Notes under the pieces: generated by a model
What the model was told of the DNA's origin: nothing
Seen by the model: the letters and a program-made list of their open reading frames with translations, nothing else
The model's database searches: none
In this document: in pieces, positions 1 to 9,338 of the stretch
Numbering within the stretch: the first letter of the stretch is position 1
Layout: each line of letters opens with the position of its first letter
Position numbers and translations under genes: made by a program
NCBI RefSeq assembly: GCF_000745835.1
Contig: NZ_JQKB01000008.1
Coordinates: 62,001-126,000 of the forward strand
Direction of reading: 5' to 3'
DNA from: Belnapia moabensis DSM 16746
GTDB lineage: Bacteria; Pseudomonadota; Alphaproteobacteria; Acetobacterales; Acetobacteraceae
DNA: 64,000 bases

Positions 1-237
1 GACCTCGGCATCGTCCATCGTCTCGACCCGGTCCTGCACCCGGTCCAGCACGAGGGAGGCAGTGTCGAGTACCCGGGCGACATGCTCGTGCATGATGGAC
101 GCGGTGCGCTCCACCGTCGCCGTGCTCTCGCGCAGCACCTCGCCGCGGTTCCACCAGGCGGCCGTGCCGAAGACGGCGGCCGGCACCAGCACCGCGGCGA
201 TGAGGATGACCTGCTGGAAACGCGTGGCGGACAGCAT
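1..237 (-). CDS. Membrane sensor protein, N-terminal fragment (probable histidine kinase or diguanylate cyclase sensor)
   Basis: The gene runs off the left edge, so only its first 79 codons are visible. An ATG at 237 opens with MLSATRFQQVILIAAVLVPA, a single uncleaved membrane anchor at about residues 9-27. A Trp pair and an amphipathic helix rich in Glu, Arg and Val follow (about residues 31-79), as at the start of a periplasmic dCache/PDC sensor domain. Such domains commonly sit on histidine kinases or GGDEF proteins, but no catalytic domain is in view, so the output function is unknown. It lies on the same strand as the ATPase gene at 372-1847, 134 bases downstream of it, with no obvious terminator between. 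Confidence 0.6.
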   Translation of the reverse strand, partial: MLSATRFQQVILIAAVLVPAAVFGTAAWWNRGEVLRESTATVERTASIMHEHVARVLDTASLVLDRVQDRVETMDDAEV

Positions 238-371
238 CGGGGCCGGTCAAGGTCCTGGGACGGTGGGCCGGTGTCAGGCCAGCCGATCCTCCCGACCGGC
301 TCGCGGAATTGCGAAGTAACGGTGTGCCCGAGCGCCGGCGGCGAAGGCAATGGCCATTTCGCGGCCCGGGC

Positions 372-1847
372 TCACGCCACCGCCTCTTCCTCCGGGTGCC
401 CCGGCGCCGTCTCCCAGCCCGGCCCGGCGATGGTGACGATGCGCCGCCCCGTCAGGTCCGGCCGGGTGACGATCGCCCCGCGCTCCTCGATGAAGGCCAG
501 CGCCCGCCGCGCCCGGCCGGCGGAGCGGGTGCCGTAGGCACGCGCGATGGCGGCATCCGATGGGCAGGGGGCGCCAGCCAGCGCTGCCCGCGCCAGCAGC
601 AGGAAGACGCCCTGCAGGTCTTCCGGCAGCGGCGCCGCCCGCGCCACCGCCTCTGCCCACTCCTCCCCCTCGGCCATCTCCGCCGGCACCCCCGCCTTGC
701 CGATCGCCAGAAGCCGGCGGAATGCGGCCATGTCGGGCAGCTTGCTGCCGATCTGCTCGATCCGGCAGCGGACGAGGAAATCCTGGTACAGCACCGCCGC
801 CGGCCGGTAGCCGCTGTCGGGGTCGGCCAGCACCTGCCGCATCACCGCCTCCAGCCGCCGCCGCTGCTCGGCCTGCTGCTCGGCCGAGGGCGGCGGCAGG
901 GTAGGGGGCGGCGCCGGCCGGGCGGCGGCGAGCTGGGCGAGGATATCCGGCGGCGGGGGAGGGGGCGCACGGCGCGGCCGAGGCGCCTCGGGCGCCGGCG
1001 GCTGGAGGATCAGCGCCCGCGCATCCTCCAGCGGCTGGCTCGGCAGGGGCGTCAGCTTCGGCGCCGCGCCGCGCGATTCCGTCTCCACCGCGCCGATCCG
1101 CACCGGCAGCGGCCGCCGGGCGAGGGCCGGCCCGAGCGCCACGAAATGCCCCTGCCTGAGGTCGCGGAACATCTCCGCCTGGCGCTTCTCCATCCCGAGC
1201 AGGTCGGCGGCGCGCGCCATGTCGATGTCGAGGAAGGTGCGGCCCATCAGGAAGTTGCTAGCCTCGGCCGCCACGTTCTTGGCGAGCTTGGCCAGCCGCT
1301 GCGTCGCGATGATCCCCGCCAGCCCCCGCTTCCGGCCGCGGCACATCAGGTTGGTCATGGCGCCGAGCGAGACCTTCCGCGCCTCGTCCGCCACCTCGCC
1401 GGCGGCCATGGGGGCGAAGAGCTGCGCCTCGTCCACCACCACCAGCATCGGCGTCCAATGCGCCCGCTCGGCATCGAAGAGCCCGCCGAGGAAGGCCGCG
1501 GCCCGGCGCATCTGCCCTTCGGTGTCCAGCCCCTCCAGGTTGAGGATGACCGAGACCCGGTGCTGGCGGATGCGCTCGGCGGCGAGCTGCAACCCGGCCT
1601 CCGAATGCCCCGCCGCATCGATCACGAGATGCCCGAATCGGTCGGCCAGCGTGACGAAATCCCCCTCCGGGTCGATCACCGCCTGCTGCACCCAGGGCGC
1701 GCTGCCCTCCAGCAACCGTCGCAGCAGGTGGGACTTGCCCGAGCCGGAATTGCCCTGGACCAGCAGGCGGGTGGCCAGCAGCTCCTCGAGGTCCATCAGG
1801 GCGGGGGCGCCGGCTTCCGTCTGGCCGAGATCGATGCGGACCGTCAT
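372..1847 (-). CDS. HerA/FtsK-like ATP-binding protein (DUF87 type)
   Basis: A 491-residue protein whose N-terminal half is a P-loop ATPase of the HerA/VirB4 (DUF87) kind. Walker A is GNSGSGKS at residues 32-39, and Walker B is VVVDE with D139 and E140. The segment RGRKRGLAGIIATQR is typical of the arginine-finger/sensor region of this family. A proline-rich linker (about residues 280-330) joins it to a helical C-terminal domain I do not recognise. The start was set at the ATG at 1847 (MTVRIDLGQ); the frame is open further upstream, but that part would overlap the divergent cheZ gene at 1945. HerA-like ATPases act as DNA-pumping motors or as NTPases of defence systems, but no nuclease partner (NurA, SIR2) lies next to this one, so the role is open. 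Confidence 0.75.
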   Translation of the reverse strand: MTVRIDLGQTEAGAPALMDLEELLATRLLVQGNSGSGKSHLLRRLLEGSAPWVQQAVIDPEGDFVTLADRFGHLVIDAAGHSEAGLQLAAERIRQHRVSVILNLEGLDTEGQMRRAAAFLGGLFDAERAHWTPMLVVVDEAQLFAPMAAGEVADEARKVSLGAMTNLMCRGRKRGLAGIIATQRLAKLAKNVAAEASNFLMGRTFLDIDMARAADLLGMEKRQAEMFRDLRQGHFVALGPALARRPLPVRIGAVETESRGAAPKLTPLPSQPLEDARALILQPPAPEAPRPRRAPPPPPPDILAQLAAARPAPPPTLPPPSAEQQAEQRRRLEAVMRQVLADPDSGYRPAAVLYQDFLVRCRIEQIGSKLPDMAAFRRLLAIGKAGVPAEMAEGEEWAEAVARAAPLPEDLQGVFLLLARAALAGAPCPSDAAIARAYGTRSAGRARRALAFIEERGAIVTRPDLTGRRIVTIAGPGWETAPGHPEEEAVA

Positions 1848-1944
1848 GGCGCGGTGGTAGCGCAGCAGCGCGCTTCCATAAACAGGGTCTTCATTCTTGC
1901 GGTGGCATGATCCGCCCCGTTGTCGAGGCCGGGAGTGAGAGGCG

Positions 1945-2544
1945 ATGCAGGCTGGAACCGCCGAGGAGGTGCTGTCGCTCCGCGCCGAGATGGGCGGCAT
2001 GTTCTCCGACCTGCGCGGCTTCATCGACCGCCGCATCGCCGAGCTGAGCGCCGAAATCCATGCCACGGTGCAGCTGGTGGACTACTCGGAGGAGAACCTT
2101 TCCGGCCAGCTCGGCCGCATCCACGAGCAGATCGCGACGCTGATCGCCATCCCCGCCACCACCACCCGCAACAGCGGCCTCGAGCTTGAGGCGGTGGTGC
2201 AGGCGACGGAGGCCGCTGCCAACACCATCATGGAGGCCGCCGAGGCCATCCAGGACTGGCTCGCCAGCGACAGCAAGGATGCCGCCTCGCTCCGCCTCGT
2301 CTCGGAGAAGGTCAGCTCCATCTTCGAAGCCTGCTCCTTCCAGGACGTCACCGGCCAGCGCATCCGCCGCGCCATACAGCACCTCCAGCAGGTCGAGCAG
2401 ATGCTGGAGGGGATGATCCCCGGCGGCACCGCCCCGGTCGAAACCGTGGAGGTGAGGGCGGTGCGGCACACCGTCGCCGAGCCGGAGGCCGCCGGCCCCG
2501 ACCTCGCCCAGGCCGAAATCGACCGCCTGCTCAACGACTTCTGA
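1945..2544 (+). CDS. cheZ: CheZ-like chemotaxis phosphatase
   Basis: A 199-residue, mostly helical protein. It contains [10 protein letters not shown], the CheZ catalytic motif; in the family, the Asp and Gln (here D134 and Q138) drive CheY-phosphate hydrolysis. The last residues, [11 protein letters not shown], match the style of the C-terminal amphipathic helix with which CheZ holds CheY. The central region (about residues 80-140) would be the long helical hairpin. The ATG at 1945 has a GAGAGGCG Shine-Dalgarno-like stretch just upstream. No cheA, cheY or flagellar gene is in the window, so its partner is elsewhere. It is divergent from the ATPase gene and runs toward hemA. Confidence 0.75.
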   Translation: MQAGTAEEVLSLRAEMGGMFSDLRGFIDRRIAELSAEIHATVQLVDYSEENLSGQLGRIHEQIATLIAIPATTTRNSGLELEAVVQATEAAANTIMEAAEAIQDWLASDSKDAASLRLVSEKVSSIFEACSFQDVTGQRIRRAIQHLQQVEQMLEGMIPGGTAPVETVEVRAVRHTVAEPEAAGPDLAQAEIDRLLNDF

Positions 2545-2635
2545 GGCCCGGGGCACCCCCTCCATGAATGGCAGGGTTGCGCAGGATCAATTGGCATTTC
2601 GCGCCGATGCGGACATATGGCGGATCACACCGCCG

Positions 2636-3874
2636 ATGCCGGACCCGATGCACACGCGCCAAGCCTTCCTCGCCCATTGCCGCGCCAATCTCGCCGAACT
2701 GCGCCGCGAGGGCCGCTACCGCGAATTCGCCCATCTGGAGAAATTGGCCGGGCGCTTCCCGCTCTACCGCTGGCACGCGCCGCAGGGGGTGCGGGAGGTC
2801 ACCGTCTGGTCCTCCAACGACTATCTCGGCATGGGCGCGCACCCGCAGGTGCTGGCCGCCGCCGCGAAGGCGGTCGGGGAGCATGGCGTGGGCGCTGGCG
2901 GCACCCGCAACATCTCCGGCACCTCGCCGCTCCATGTGGCGCTGGAGGCGGAACTCGCCTCGCTGCACGGCAAGCCCGCCGCGCTGCTCTTCGGCAGCGG
3001 CTACATCGCCAACCAGGCCGGCATCGCCGCGGTGCTGGAGGCATTGCCCGGCTTCATCGTCTTCTCCGACGCCAAGAACCACGCCTCGATGATCGCCGGC
3101 ATGCGCGGCGCCAAGGGCGCGGGCCGGGTGATCTGGCGGCACAACGACCTCGCCGACCTCGAGGCCAAGCTGGCCGCCGCCCCCGCCGGGGCGCCGAAGC
3201 TGATCGCCTTCGAGAGCGTCTACTCCATGGATGGCGACATCGCCCCGATCGGCGCCATCTGCGACCTCGCCGAGCGCTACGGCGCCATGACCTATCTCGA
3301 TGAGGTCCATGCCGTCGGCCTCTATGGCGCGACGGGCGGCGGCATCTCGGAGCGGGACGGCGTCGCGCACCGCGTCGACCTGATCGAGGGCACGCTGGCC
3401 AAGGGCTTCGGCGTCTTCGGCGGCTACCTCGCCGGCGATGCCGACATGGTGGACTACATCCGCAGCACCGCGGGCGGGCTGATCTTCACCACTGCCCTGC
3501 CGCCCGCCGTCGCCGCCGCCGCGCTGGAGAGCGTCCGCGTGCTGAAGCGCGACGAGGCCCGGCGCGGCGCGCTGGCCGAGCGCGCCGAGGCGCTGAAGGC
3601 GGCCCTCGACGCCGCCGGCCTGCCGCGCATCCCGGGGCCGAGCCACATCGTCCCCGTCTGGGTCGGGGAGGCGGAGCTCTGCCGCCAGGTCGCGCGACGC
3701 CTGCTGGACGAGCACGGCATCTACGCCACGCCGATCAACTACCCCACCGTCCCGCGCGGCACGGAACGGCTGCGCCTCTGCGCCACGCCCTTCCATACCG
3801 ATGCGATGATGGCCGCGCTGGTCACCGCGCTCCGCGCCGTGCTGCCGACCGATCTCAGGCAGGCGGCGGAATAG
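2636..3874 (+). CDS. hemA: 5-aminolevulinate synthase
   Basis: A PLP enzyme that condenses glycine with succinyl-CoA, the first step of the alphaproteobacterial (Shemin) heme pathway. Family landmarks are the N-terminal [13 protein letters not shown] stretch, [21 protein letters not shown] with the PLP-binding Asp, and [13 protein letters not shown] with the Schiff-base lysine (about K256). The C-terminal [16 protein letters not shown] is also typical. The length of 412 residues is normal. I chose the ATG at 2636 because the family begins at about this point; ATG 2648 (MHTRQ) is equally possible and ATG 2564 gives an atypical extension. Its 3' end overlaps the convergent lipoprotein gene by 20 bases. 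Confidence 0.93.
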   Translation: MPDPMHTRQAFLAHCRANLAELRREGRYREFAHLEKLAGRFPLYRWHAPQGVREVTVWSSNDYLGMGAHPQVLAAAAKAVGEHGVGAGGTRNISGTSPLHVALEAELASLHGKPAALLFGSGYIANQAGIAAVLEALPGFIVFSDAKNHASMIAGMRGAKGAGRVIWRHNDLADLEAKLAAAPAGAPKLIAFESVYSMDGDIAPIGAICDLAERYGAMTYLDEVHAVGLYGATGGGISERDGVAHRVDLIEGTLAKGFGVFGGYLAGDADMVDYIRSTAGGLIFTTALPPAVAAAALESVRVLKRDEARRGALAERAEALKAALDAAGLPRIPGPSHIVPVWVGEAELCRQVARRLLDEHGIYATPINYPTVPRGTERLRLCATPFHTDAMMAALVTALRAVLPTDLRQAAE

Positions 3875-4760
3875 CAGCCGCCCGGCCGAGGAAGGCCGGC
3901 CCCTCGACCTCCGCCACGGTGATGCCGCGGTCGAGGTCGAGCCCTGTCAGCCGCCAGTCATGCACGGCGAGCGGCAGCGGCCGCAGCAGCCGCTCGTGGA
4001 ATTGCGTCGGCCAGCGCACGCCCTGGCGCTCGATATGCCCCCAGGCATCCACCTCGGCCACGGCGCCACGCGTGCCCTCCATCCCCTCCAGCCCGAAGCG
4101 CACCCGCCGCATCAGCCGCTCCTCCCGGTCGAGATAGAGGGCAATGCGCTCCGCCCCGGAGAAGCCGAGGCCGGGGATCATCCGTCCACGCAGCACCACG
4201 CAAGGCCAGCGCCGCCCACCCACCGTGACCGCCTCGTCCTCATCCCGCTCGAGGATGGCGGCCCGCGGCGTCCCCCAGCCGCCCGCGAGCAGCATGGGCC
4301 CGAGCAGGAAGAGCGCATAGCCATCCGCCACCAGCGCCGCCGCGCTGCGCCGCTCCGCATCCTCTGCCGGCTCGCCGTTGAACCAGACCCGCACCTCGCC
4401 TGTGCCCCCGCCGCCGGAGCGCCGCACCACCTGCTTCCGCCCCTCCGGCCCCGCATGGGCCTGGGCGACGATCCCCTCCCGCGGCAGCAACCGCTCCTCG
4501 GAGGTGCCGCGGAAGCCCCGGTCCACCAGCACCGGCTGCAACCGCCCGATGACCGGCGCCCACTCCCCGGCATAGCTCACGCTGACATCGCGGAGGCGCC
4601 GGAAGGCCTCCAGCCCATGCGCCGCGGCGCTTTCCTCCAGCAATGCGCGCGCTTCCGGCGTGCTGGCGGCGATCCTCGCCTCGGGCAGGGGCGAGGCGCA
4701 GGCGGCCAGCGCGAGCGGGGCGAGCAACGTGGTGCGGCGAGTCGGCATGTCGCCGAGCAT
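3855..4760 (-). CDS. Predicted lipoprotein of unknown function
   Basis: A 301-residue protein with an arginine-rich start, a short hydrophobic segment and a lipobox ending LALAAC (Cys at residue 21), so it is probably anchored to a membrane facing the periplasm. The rest is mixed alpha/beta with many aromatic and charged residues, including [21 protein letters not shown] recognise no catalytic motif. The fold could be an outer-membrane-lipoprotein-type (LolA/LolB-like) beta structure, but that is only a guess. Its ATG follows the stop of the nitronate monooxygenase gene by three bases, so the two are almost certainly one transcript. Confidence 0.6.
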   Translation of the reverse strand: MLGDMPTRRTTLLAPLALAACASPLPEARIAASTPEARALLEESAAAHGLEAFRRLRDVSVSYAGEWAPVIGRLQPVLVDRGFRGTSEERLLPREGIVAQAHAGPEGRKQVVRRSGGGGTGEVRVWFNGEPAEDAERRSAAALVADGYALFLLGPMLLAGGWGTPRAAILERDEDEAVTVGGRRWPCVVLRGRMIPGLGFSGAERIALYLDREERLMRRVRFGLEGMEGTRGAVAEVDAWGHIERQGVRWPTQFHERLLRPLPLAVHDWRLTGLDLDRGITVAEVEGPAFLGRAAAIPPPA

Positions 4761-4763
4761 AGG

Positions 4764-5834
4764 TCAGGCAAGCAGCCGCCGCGCCCCCTCCCAGACCGAG
4801 CGCGCGATCTCCCCCGCCGGCTCCGCCCGCGCCAGCCCCGCCGCCTGCCCTGCCCAGGCCTGGATGCGCCCGATATTCCCCGCCTTGGTTCCCTGCTCCC
4901 GCATCGCCCCGGTGAGCCCGCGCTGCACCGGATAGGGCGCAGGCTCCGGCGCATCCGGCGCCGTCGCCGCCGCGACATAGGCGGTGGCCAGGCTCCGCCC
5001 CGCCCGCCCGCTGAAGACGCGGCTGACCCGCGTGCCCTCCGGCGCCGCCCCGCCCAGCGCATCGGCCCAGGCCGGGGCGATCCCCGCCTCCGGGGCGCGG
5101 AGGAAGCCGGTGCCGATCTGCGCCGCCGAGGCACCGAGGGCGAGCGCCGCCGCCACCCCGCGCGCATCGGCGATGCCGCCCGTCGCCACCACCGGAATCC
5201 GCACCGCATCCACCACGGCCGGGACCAGCGCCATCAACCCCACCATCTCCGCCTCCGCCCGCGCCGCATCGAACCGGCCGCGATGCCCGCCGGCCTCCGC
5301 CCCCTGCGCCACGAGGATGTCGGCCCCCGCCGCCTCCGCAGCGCGGGCCTCGGCCAGGGTCGAGACGGTGGCCATCCAGGTGATGCCGCGCGCCTTCAGC
5401 CGCTCGACTAAGGCGGCCGGGAACAGTCCCATGATCGAGGAGACGGCCGCCGGCGCCGCCTGCAGCAGCGCCTCGCATTGCGCCTCGAAATCGGGCGGCG
5501 CCGCATCGCCCGCCTCTGCCGGCACCTCCGGCCCCCAGCCACCGAGGAAGCGTCGCACCGCCGCCTCGCGCGCCGCATCGCGGACGGGCGGCGGATCAGG
5601 AATCCAGAGGTTCAGGCTGAAGGGCCCATTGGTCGCTCCCCGCACCTCGGCGGCCCAGGCGAGGATCGCCTTCGGCTGCATCAGCAGCGCCCCGCAGGCT
5701 CCCATGCCGCCGGCATTGGCAACGGCGATGGAGAGCGCGGGCGGGCAGGTCCCCGCCATCGGGGCGAGCAGGATCGGCAGGCGCAGGCCGAAGCGGTCAC
5801 AGAAGGCCGCGCTGCGGGCGAGGGCCGAGGTCAT
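4764..5834 (-). CDS. Nitronate monooxygenase family flavoprotein
   Basis: A 356-residue FMN-dependent TIM-barrel protein of the nitronate monooxygenase (2-nitropropane dioxygenase) family, which oxidises alkyl nitronates. Visible signatures are PILLAPMAG near the N terminus, GAEAGGHRGRF with the conserved His, VVATGGIADARGVAAALALGA (a phosphate/FMN-binding strand-loop) and GTGFLRAPEA. The ATG at 5834 is preceded by GGAGG at a good distance. A GTG five codons upstream lies inside that ribosome site and is unlikely. A LysR gene faces it across 151 bases and is the obvious candidate regulator. A lipoprotein gene is downstream in the same operon. Confidence 0.85.
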   Translation of the reverse strand: MTSALARSAAFCDRFGLRLPILLAPMAGTCPPALSIAVANAGGMGACGALLMQPKAILAWAAEVRGATNGPFSLNLWIPDPPPVRDAAREAAVRRFLGGWGPEVPAEAGDAAPPDFEAQCEALLQAAPAAVSSIMGLFPAALVERLKARGITWMATVSTLAEARAAEAAGADILVAQGAEAGGHRGRFDAARAEAEMVGLMALVPAVVDAVRIPVVATGGIADARGVAAALALGASAAQIGTGFLRAPEAGIAPAWADALGGAAPEGTRVSRVFSGRAGRSLATAYVAAATAPDAPEPAPYPVQRGLTGAMREQGTKAGNIGRIQAWAGQAAGLARAEPAGEIARSVWEGARRLLA

Positions 5835-5985
5835 CGTGGTTTCCTCCACTCATCGGCCCCCAGGGTTCCGCTGCCGGGGCTTCGGCACAAGCGATGATTC
5901 CTGATCGGCGCCATCGCTCCGGCAGATGGCTTGCCGCCGCCGCCCGCCCGCGCCTTACTGGCCCCCGGCATTGGAGCGCATCGCC

Positions 5986-6876
5986 ATGGACGTGGCCGAT
6001 CTGCGGATCTTCGAGGCAGTGGCGCGGCTCGGCAGCATGAGCCGCGCGGCGCTGGCGCTGAACACCGTGCAGTCCAACGTCACCGCCCATATCCGCCAGC
6101 TGGAGGCGCGGCTCGGCCTGGCGCTGTTCGAGCGCGGCGGCCGCGGCGTGCGGCTGACCGCGGCCGGCACGCGGCTTTTGCCCCAGGCGGAGCGGGTACT
6201 GCGCGCGCTCGAGGATGCCCGCCGCGCCGTGCTGGACGACGGCACCCCGCGTGGCCCGCTCTGCCTCGGTGCCCTGGAGACGACGACGGCGATCCGACTC
6301 GGCCCGGCGCTGCGCGACTTCGTCACCGCGCATCCGGCGGTGGACCTGACGATCCGCACCGGCACGACGGCGGAGCTGCTGGAACGGGTGCTGGCGCAGG
6401 AGGTGGAAGGCGCCTTCCTCTGCGGTCCCGTCGCGCATCCGGCGCTGGAGGCGGCGCCGGTATGGGCGGAGGAGCTGGTGCTCCTCTCGGCCCCCGGCAC
6501 CCGCCCGCTGGCGCGCCTGCTGGCGGGGGAGGGGGATATCCGCATCATCGTGCTGCGCGCCGGCTGCTCCTACCGGCAGCGGCTGGAGGATGTGCTGGCG
6601 CGACGCGGCATCCCGGCGCCGCGCCTGCTGGAATTCGGCACGCTGGAGGCGATCTTTTCGAGTGTCGCGGCCGGCCTCGGCATCACCCTGCTGCCGCGCG
6701 CGCTGATAGGCCCGGTGGTGAAGCCCGGCCGCCTCGCGGTGGAGGCGCTGCCGCGCAGCGAAGGCCATGTGGAGACGGTCTTCGCCCGCCGCCGCGACTG
6801 CTACGCCTCGGGTGCGCTGCGTGCGTTTCTCGATGCGATGCGCCGGGCGGAAGCGCATACCGTGGAAGCAGCCTAG
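5986..6876 (+). CDS. LysR-family transcriptional regulator
   Basis: A 296-residue protein with an N-terminal winged helix-turn-helix (about residues 1-60: DLRIFEAVARLGSMSRAALALN, then VQSNVTAHIRQLEARLG) and a two-lobed effector domain with the LysR pattern LARRGIPAPRLLEFGTLEAI...GLGITLLP. The start was set at ATG 5986 (MDVADLR), where the family normally begins. It is divergent from the nitronate monooxygenase gene, which it probably controls by binding the shared 151-base region. The inducer cannot be told from sequence. A short GC hairpin follows the stop at 6890-6905. Confidence 0.88.
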   Translation: MDVADLRIFEAVARLGSMSRAALALNTVQSNVTAHIRQLEARLGLALFERGGRGVRLTAAGTRLLPQAERVLRALEDARRAVLDDGTPRGPLCLGALETTTAIRLGPALRDFVTAHPAVDLTIRTGTTAELLERVLAQEVEGAFLCGPVAHPALEAAPVWAEELVLLSAPGTRPLARLLAGEGDIRIIVLRAGCSYRQRLEDVLARRGIPAPRLLEFGTLEAIFSSVAAGLGITLLPRALIGPVVKPGRLAVEALPRSEGHVETVFARRRDCYASGALRAFLDAMRRAEAHTVEAA

Positions 6877-6889
6877 CTCAAGGAGGCCA

Positions 6890-6905
6890 GGGGCCCTTCG
6901 GCCCC
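6890..6905 (+). terminator. GC hairpin after lysR
   Basis: A perfect 6-base inverted repeat, GGGGCC-CTTC-GGCCCC, lies 14 bases after the LysR stop. The CTTC loop is a stable tetraloop type. There is no T-tract, so it may work with Rho or only protect the mRNA end. Confidence 0.4.
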
Positions 6906-6939
6906 CGACAGGAGGAGCTTGAGGAGGGCAGGAGCCCCC

Positions 6940-7140
6940 TCAACCCATCCCGTTGTTCTTGGACCAGCTTAGCATCCTCGCCCAACCCATCCTTCGCCGC
7001 ACCCTCGCGGTAGCTGAGCCGGCAATCCGCGTTGAAGCCGTGCGGCAGACATCGACCCCGACGGTCTTCCCCACCACCCGTGCCCTCGCCGCCGCATCGG
7101 CATCGGCGACCGGCATGCCGGTATCCGCCCCGCCACAGAG
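6940..7140 (-). pseudogene. Decayed 3' end of a dienelactone hydrolase family gene
   Basis: On the minus strand, pieces of a dienelactone hydrolase C terminus are spread over two frames. One frame gives GGADTGMPVADADAAARARV (7140 to about 7075). Another gives PHGFNADCRLSYREGAAKDG, with the catalytic-His motif HGF at 7034-7042. The first frame then resumes with GWARMLSWSKNNGMG and a stop at 6940-6942. In the family these three pieces are contiguous, so at least two frame changes have occurred. The catalytic Cys and Asp parts are missing. It lies directly downstream of the FAH-family gene, so it is probably a leftover of the same catabolic operon. Confidence 0.65.
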
Positions 7141-7160
7141 GCCGTGCGGCCCGTCCACGC

Positions 7161-8048
7161 TCAATGTTCCGCCACGGTATTGGTAAGCGAGCCGATGCCG
7201 TCGATCTCGCAGCGGATGACATCGCCCGGCTTCAGCGTCCGCGGCGGCTGCATGGCGTAGCCGACGCCCTCCGGCGTGCCGGTGATGATCACGTCGCCCG
7301 GCCGCAGCGTGAACCCGAGCGAGAGCTGGTGGATGATCTCGCGCACATCGAAGATCATCTTCGAGGTGTGGCTGTCCTGCCGCTTCTCGCCGTTGACGAA
7401 GCAGCGGATGCCGGTGTTGAGCGCATCCAGCTCCTCCGCCGGCACGATCCAGGGCCCGAGCGGGCAGGAGCGGTCGAGCGACTTGCCCTTGAACCACTGT
7501 CCGTAGCGGCGCTGCAATTCGCGCCCTGTCACGTCATTGCCGATGCTCCAGCCGAAGACGTGGCTGAGCGCATCCTCCCGGCTGATGTTCACCCCTTCGC
7601 GGCCGATGATGCAGGCCAGCTCCACCTCGTAGTCGAGCCATTCGGTGACGCCGGTATGGGCCGGCACCAGTTCATCCGGCCCGATCACTGCCTCCGGCGC
7701 CTTGGTGAAGAACTGCGGGTATTTCGGCAGCTCGGACTGGCTGATGCCGCGGGTCCGGTCGCCCTCTGCCACATGGTCCATGTAGTTGCGGCCGACGCAG
7801 AAGACGTTGCGCCGCGGCCGGGGGATCGGCGCGAGCAGCCTGTAGCTGCCGGCCGGCAGCACCGCGGCCGGGGGAGGGGAGGCGGCCAGGGCGCGTGCGG
7901 CGGCCAGCGCCCCCGGCCCGGCCTCGATCAGCCCGAGCATGTCGGCGGGCGCGCCGCCGGCCGCGGCCAGGTCGAGGATGCGGCCATCCTCCAGCACGGC
8001 GCCGAGGCGCGGTCCCTTCGCATCGGAAAAGGTAGCAAGCTTGGTCAT
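7161..8048 (-). CDS. Fumarylacetoacetate hydrolase (FAH) family protein
   Basis: A 295-residue member of the FAH superfamily, which includes C-C bond hydrolases, decarboxylases and hydratases acting on beta-diketo or 2-oxo acids. The metal-binding pattern is visible: VGRNYMDHVAE, then DYEVELACIIGREG with the acidic ligands, then GWSIGNDVTGRELQRR. The C-terminal GDVIITGTPEGVG and DVIRCEIDGIGSLTN are hallmarks. The ATG at 8048 begins MTKLATF. The exact substrate cannot be read off. A dienelactone hydrolase remnant follows it, which points to a former ring-cleavage or hydroxy-acid pathway. Confidence 0.85.
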   Translation of the reverse strand: MTKLATFSDAKGPRLGAVLEDGRILDLAAAGGAPADMLGLIEAGPGALAAARALAASPPPAAVLPAGSYRLLAPIPRPRRNVFCVGRNYMDHVAEGDRTRGISQSELPKYPQFFTKAPEAVIGPDELVPAHTGVTEWLDYEVELACIIGREGVNISREDALSHVFGWSIGNDVTGRELQRRYGQWFKGKSLDRSCPLGPWIVPAEELDALNTGIRCFVNGEKRQDSHTSKMIFDVREIIHQLSLGFTLRPGDVIITGTPEGVGYAMQPPRTLKPGDVIRCEIDGIGSLTNTVAEH

Positions 8049-8134
8049 GGAGAGCGTCCCCCGTGTTTCTGGCGTGAGGTCCAGGGGACCGCGCGCGCGT
8101 AGTTGTGGCAAGCCCCAGGAACCCGCGACTTCCG

Positions 8135-8168
8135 TTGCGCGCACGCAAAGTTCAACAACCACCGGTTG
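8135..8168. promoter_or_regulatory. Two short inverted repeats between the FAH gene and bcsZ
   Basis: The 180-base divergent region holds two small palindromes: TTGCG-CGCA-CGCAA (8135-8148) and CAACC-ACC-GGTTG (8156-8168). They could be operators for either gene. Arms of five bases can arise by chance, so this is only a candidate. Confidence 0.25.
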
Positions 8169-8228
8169 CCCGAAGCGGCGCTTGTTGCTACAAGCTGGGC
8201 GACTGCAACTTCAACCGAGAGCTGGCCG

Positions 8229-9302
8229 GTGCAGACCCCATCCCAGCCCTCCCCGATCGGCCCCGTGCTGGCCCGACGCAGTGCCTTGGCTACGCTCGCC
8301 GCCATTGCATGCGCCGCACCCGCCCAGCCTGCGGCGGCGTCGGCCATCTTCCGTGCCGAATGGTTCCAGTTCCAGTCGCGCTTCCTGATGGCGGACGGGC
8401 GTGTCGTCGATACCGGCAATGGGGGCGTCTCGCATTCCGAGGGCCAGGGCTGGGCCCTGCTCTTCGCCCTCACCGCGGATGACCGGCCGGGCTTCGAGCG
8501 CATCCTCGGCTGGACGCGGCGGGTGCTGCGGCGCCCGGGCGACAACCTCCATGCCTGGCGCTTCAAGCCCGATGCGGCCCTCCCGGTGGAAGACCCGAAC
8601 AACGCGACGGATGGCGATATCTGCATCGCCTGGGCCCTGCTCGATGCCGGCGCGCGTTGGGACATGCCGGACTACACGATGCTCGGCACCGCCATCGCGC
8701 GGGACATCCTGCGGCTGCTGGTCCGCCGCGTCGGCGCCTACAGCGTGCTGCTGCCGGGCGCGCGAGGCTTCGAACTGGCCGATGGGACCATCATCAACCC
8801 CTCCTACTACGTCTTCCCCGCCTTCGGCGCCCTGGCGCGAGCGGTGCCGGACCCGGCCTGGGTGCGCGTCGCGGCCGATGGGCTGGTGCTGCTGCGCCAA
8901 TGCCGCTTCGGCCGCTGGGGCCTGCCGCCCGACTGGGCCGTGCTCGCCCGCGCCGATGGTGGGCTGACCCTGCCGTCGAACTGGCCGCCGCGCTTCTCCT
9001 TCGACGCGGTACGGGTGCCGCTCTACCTGGCCTGGGCCGGCCTCGGGGGAGAGCCGGTGCTCGAGCGTGTGCGCAATTTCTGGATCGATCCCGCGAATCC
9101 GTTCATGCCGGCCTGGGCGGACCTGACCAACGACCGCATCGCCCCCTATCCGGCTTCACCTGGGGTTACTGCCATTGCCCGCCTTGCCGGAGCGCAAAGG
9201 CCTACAGGGCCGGTGACGCAGCGGGCGGAAGGCATGGTCGCGGATGCGCCCGATTACTACTCCGCGGCGCTCAGCCTCCTGGTCCGCATGGCGCAGCGGT
9301 AA
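8229..9302 (+). CDS. bcsZ: Cellulose-operon endoglucanase, glycoside hydrolase family 8
   Basis: A secreted endo-beta-1,4-glucanase of family GH8, the cellulase that accompanies bacterial cellulose synthases and trims or edits nascent glucan. The motif SHSEGQGWAL carries the catalytic Glu (about E71), and DGDICIAWAL and NPSYYVFPAF are further family blocks. A signal peptide (LARRSALATLAAIACAAPAQPAAASA) lies near the N terminus. The GTG at 8229 gives a sensible peptide of 357 residues; starting at 8103 would put about 50 extra residues before the signal. It is the first gene of the bcs cluster, as in Komagataeibacter (cmcAx). Confidence 0.88.
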   Translation: MQTPSQPSPIGPVLARRSALATLAAIACAAPAQPAAASAIFRAEWFQFQSRFLMADGRVVDTGNGGVSHSEGQGWALLFALTADDRPGFERILGWTRRVLRRPGDNLHAWRFKPDAALPVEDPNNATDGDICIAWALLDAGARWDMPDYTMLGTAIARDILRLLVRRVGAYSVLLPGARGFELADGTIINPSYYVFPAFGALARAVPDPAWVRVAADGLVLLRQCRFGRWGLPPDWAVLARADGGLTLPSNWPPRFSFDAVRVPLYLAWAGLGGEPVLERVRNFWIDPANPFMPAWADLTNDRIAPYPASPGVTAIARLAGAQRPTGPVTQRAEGMVADAPDYYSAALSLLVRMAQR

Positions 9303-9338
9303 GCCGAGGGCAAGATTGCGCAAAAGTTGATATGCTGT

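Noticed and set aside
309-1910. Long plus-strand open frame opposite the HerA-like ATPase gene
   Set aside because: Its translation is Arg/Pro/Gly-rich low-complexity sequence; the minus strand has clear Walker motifs.
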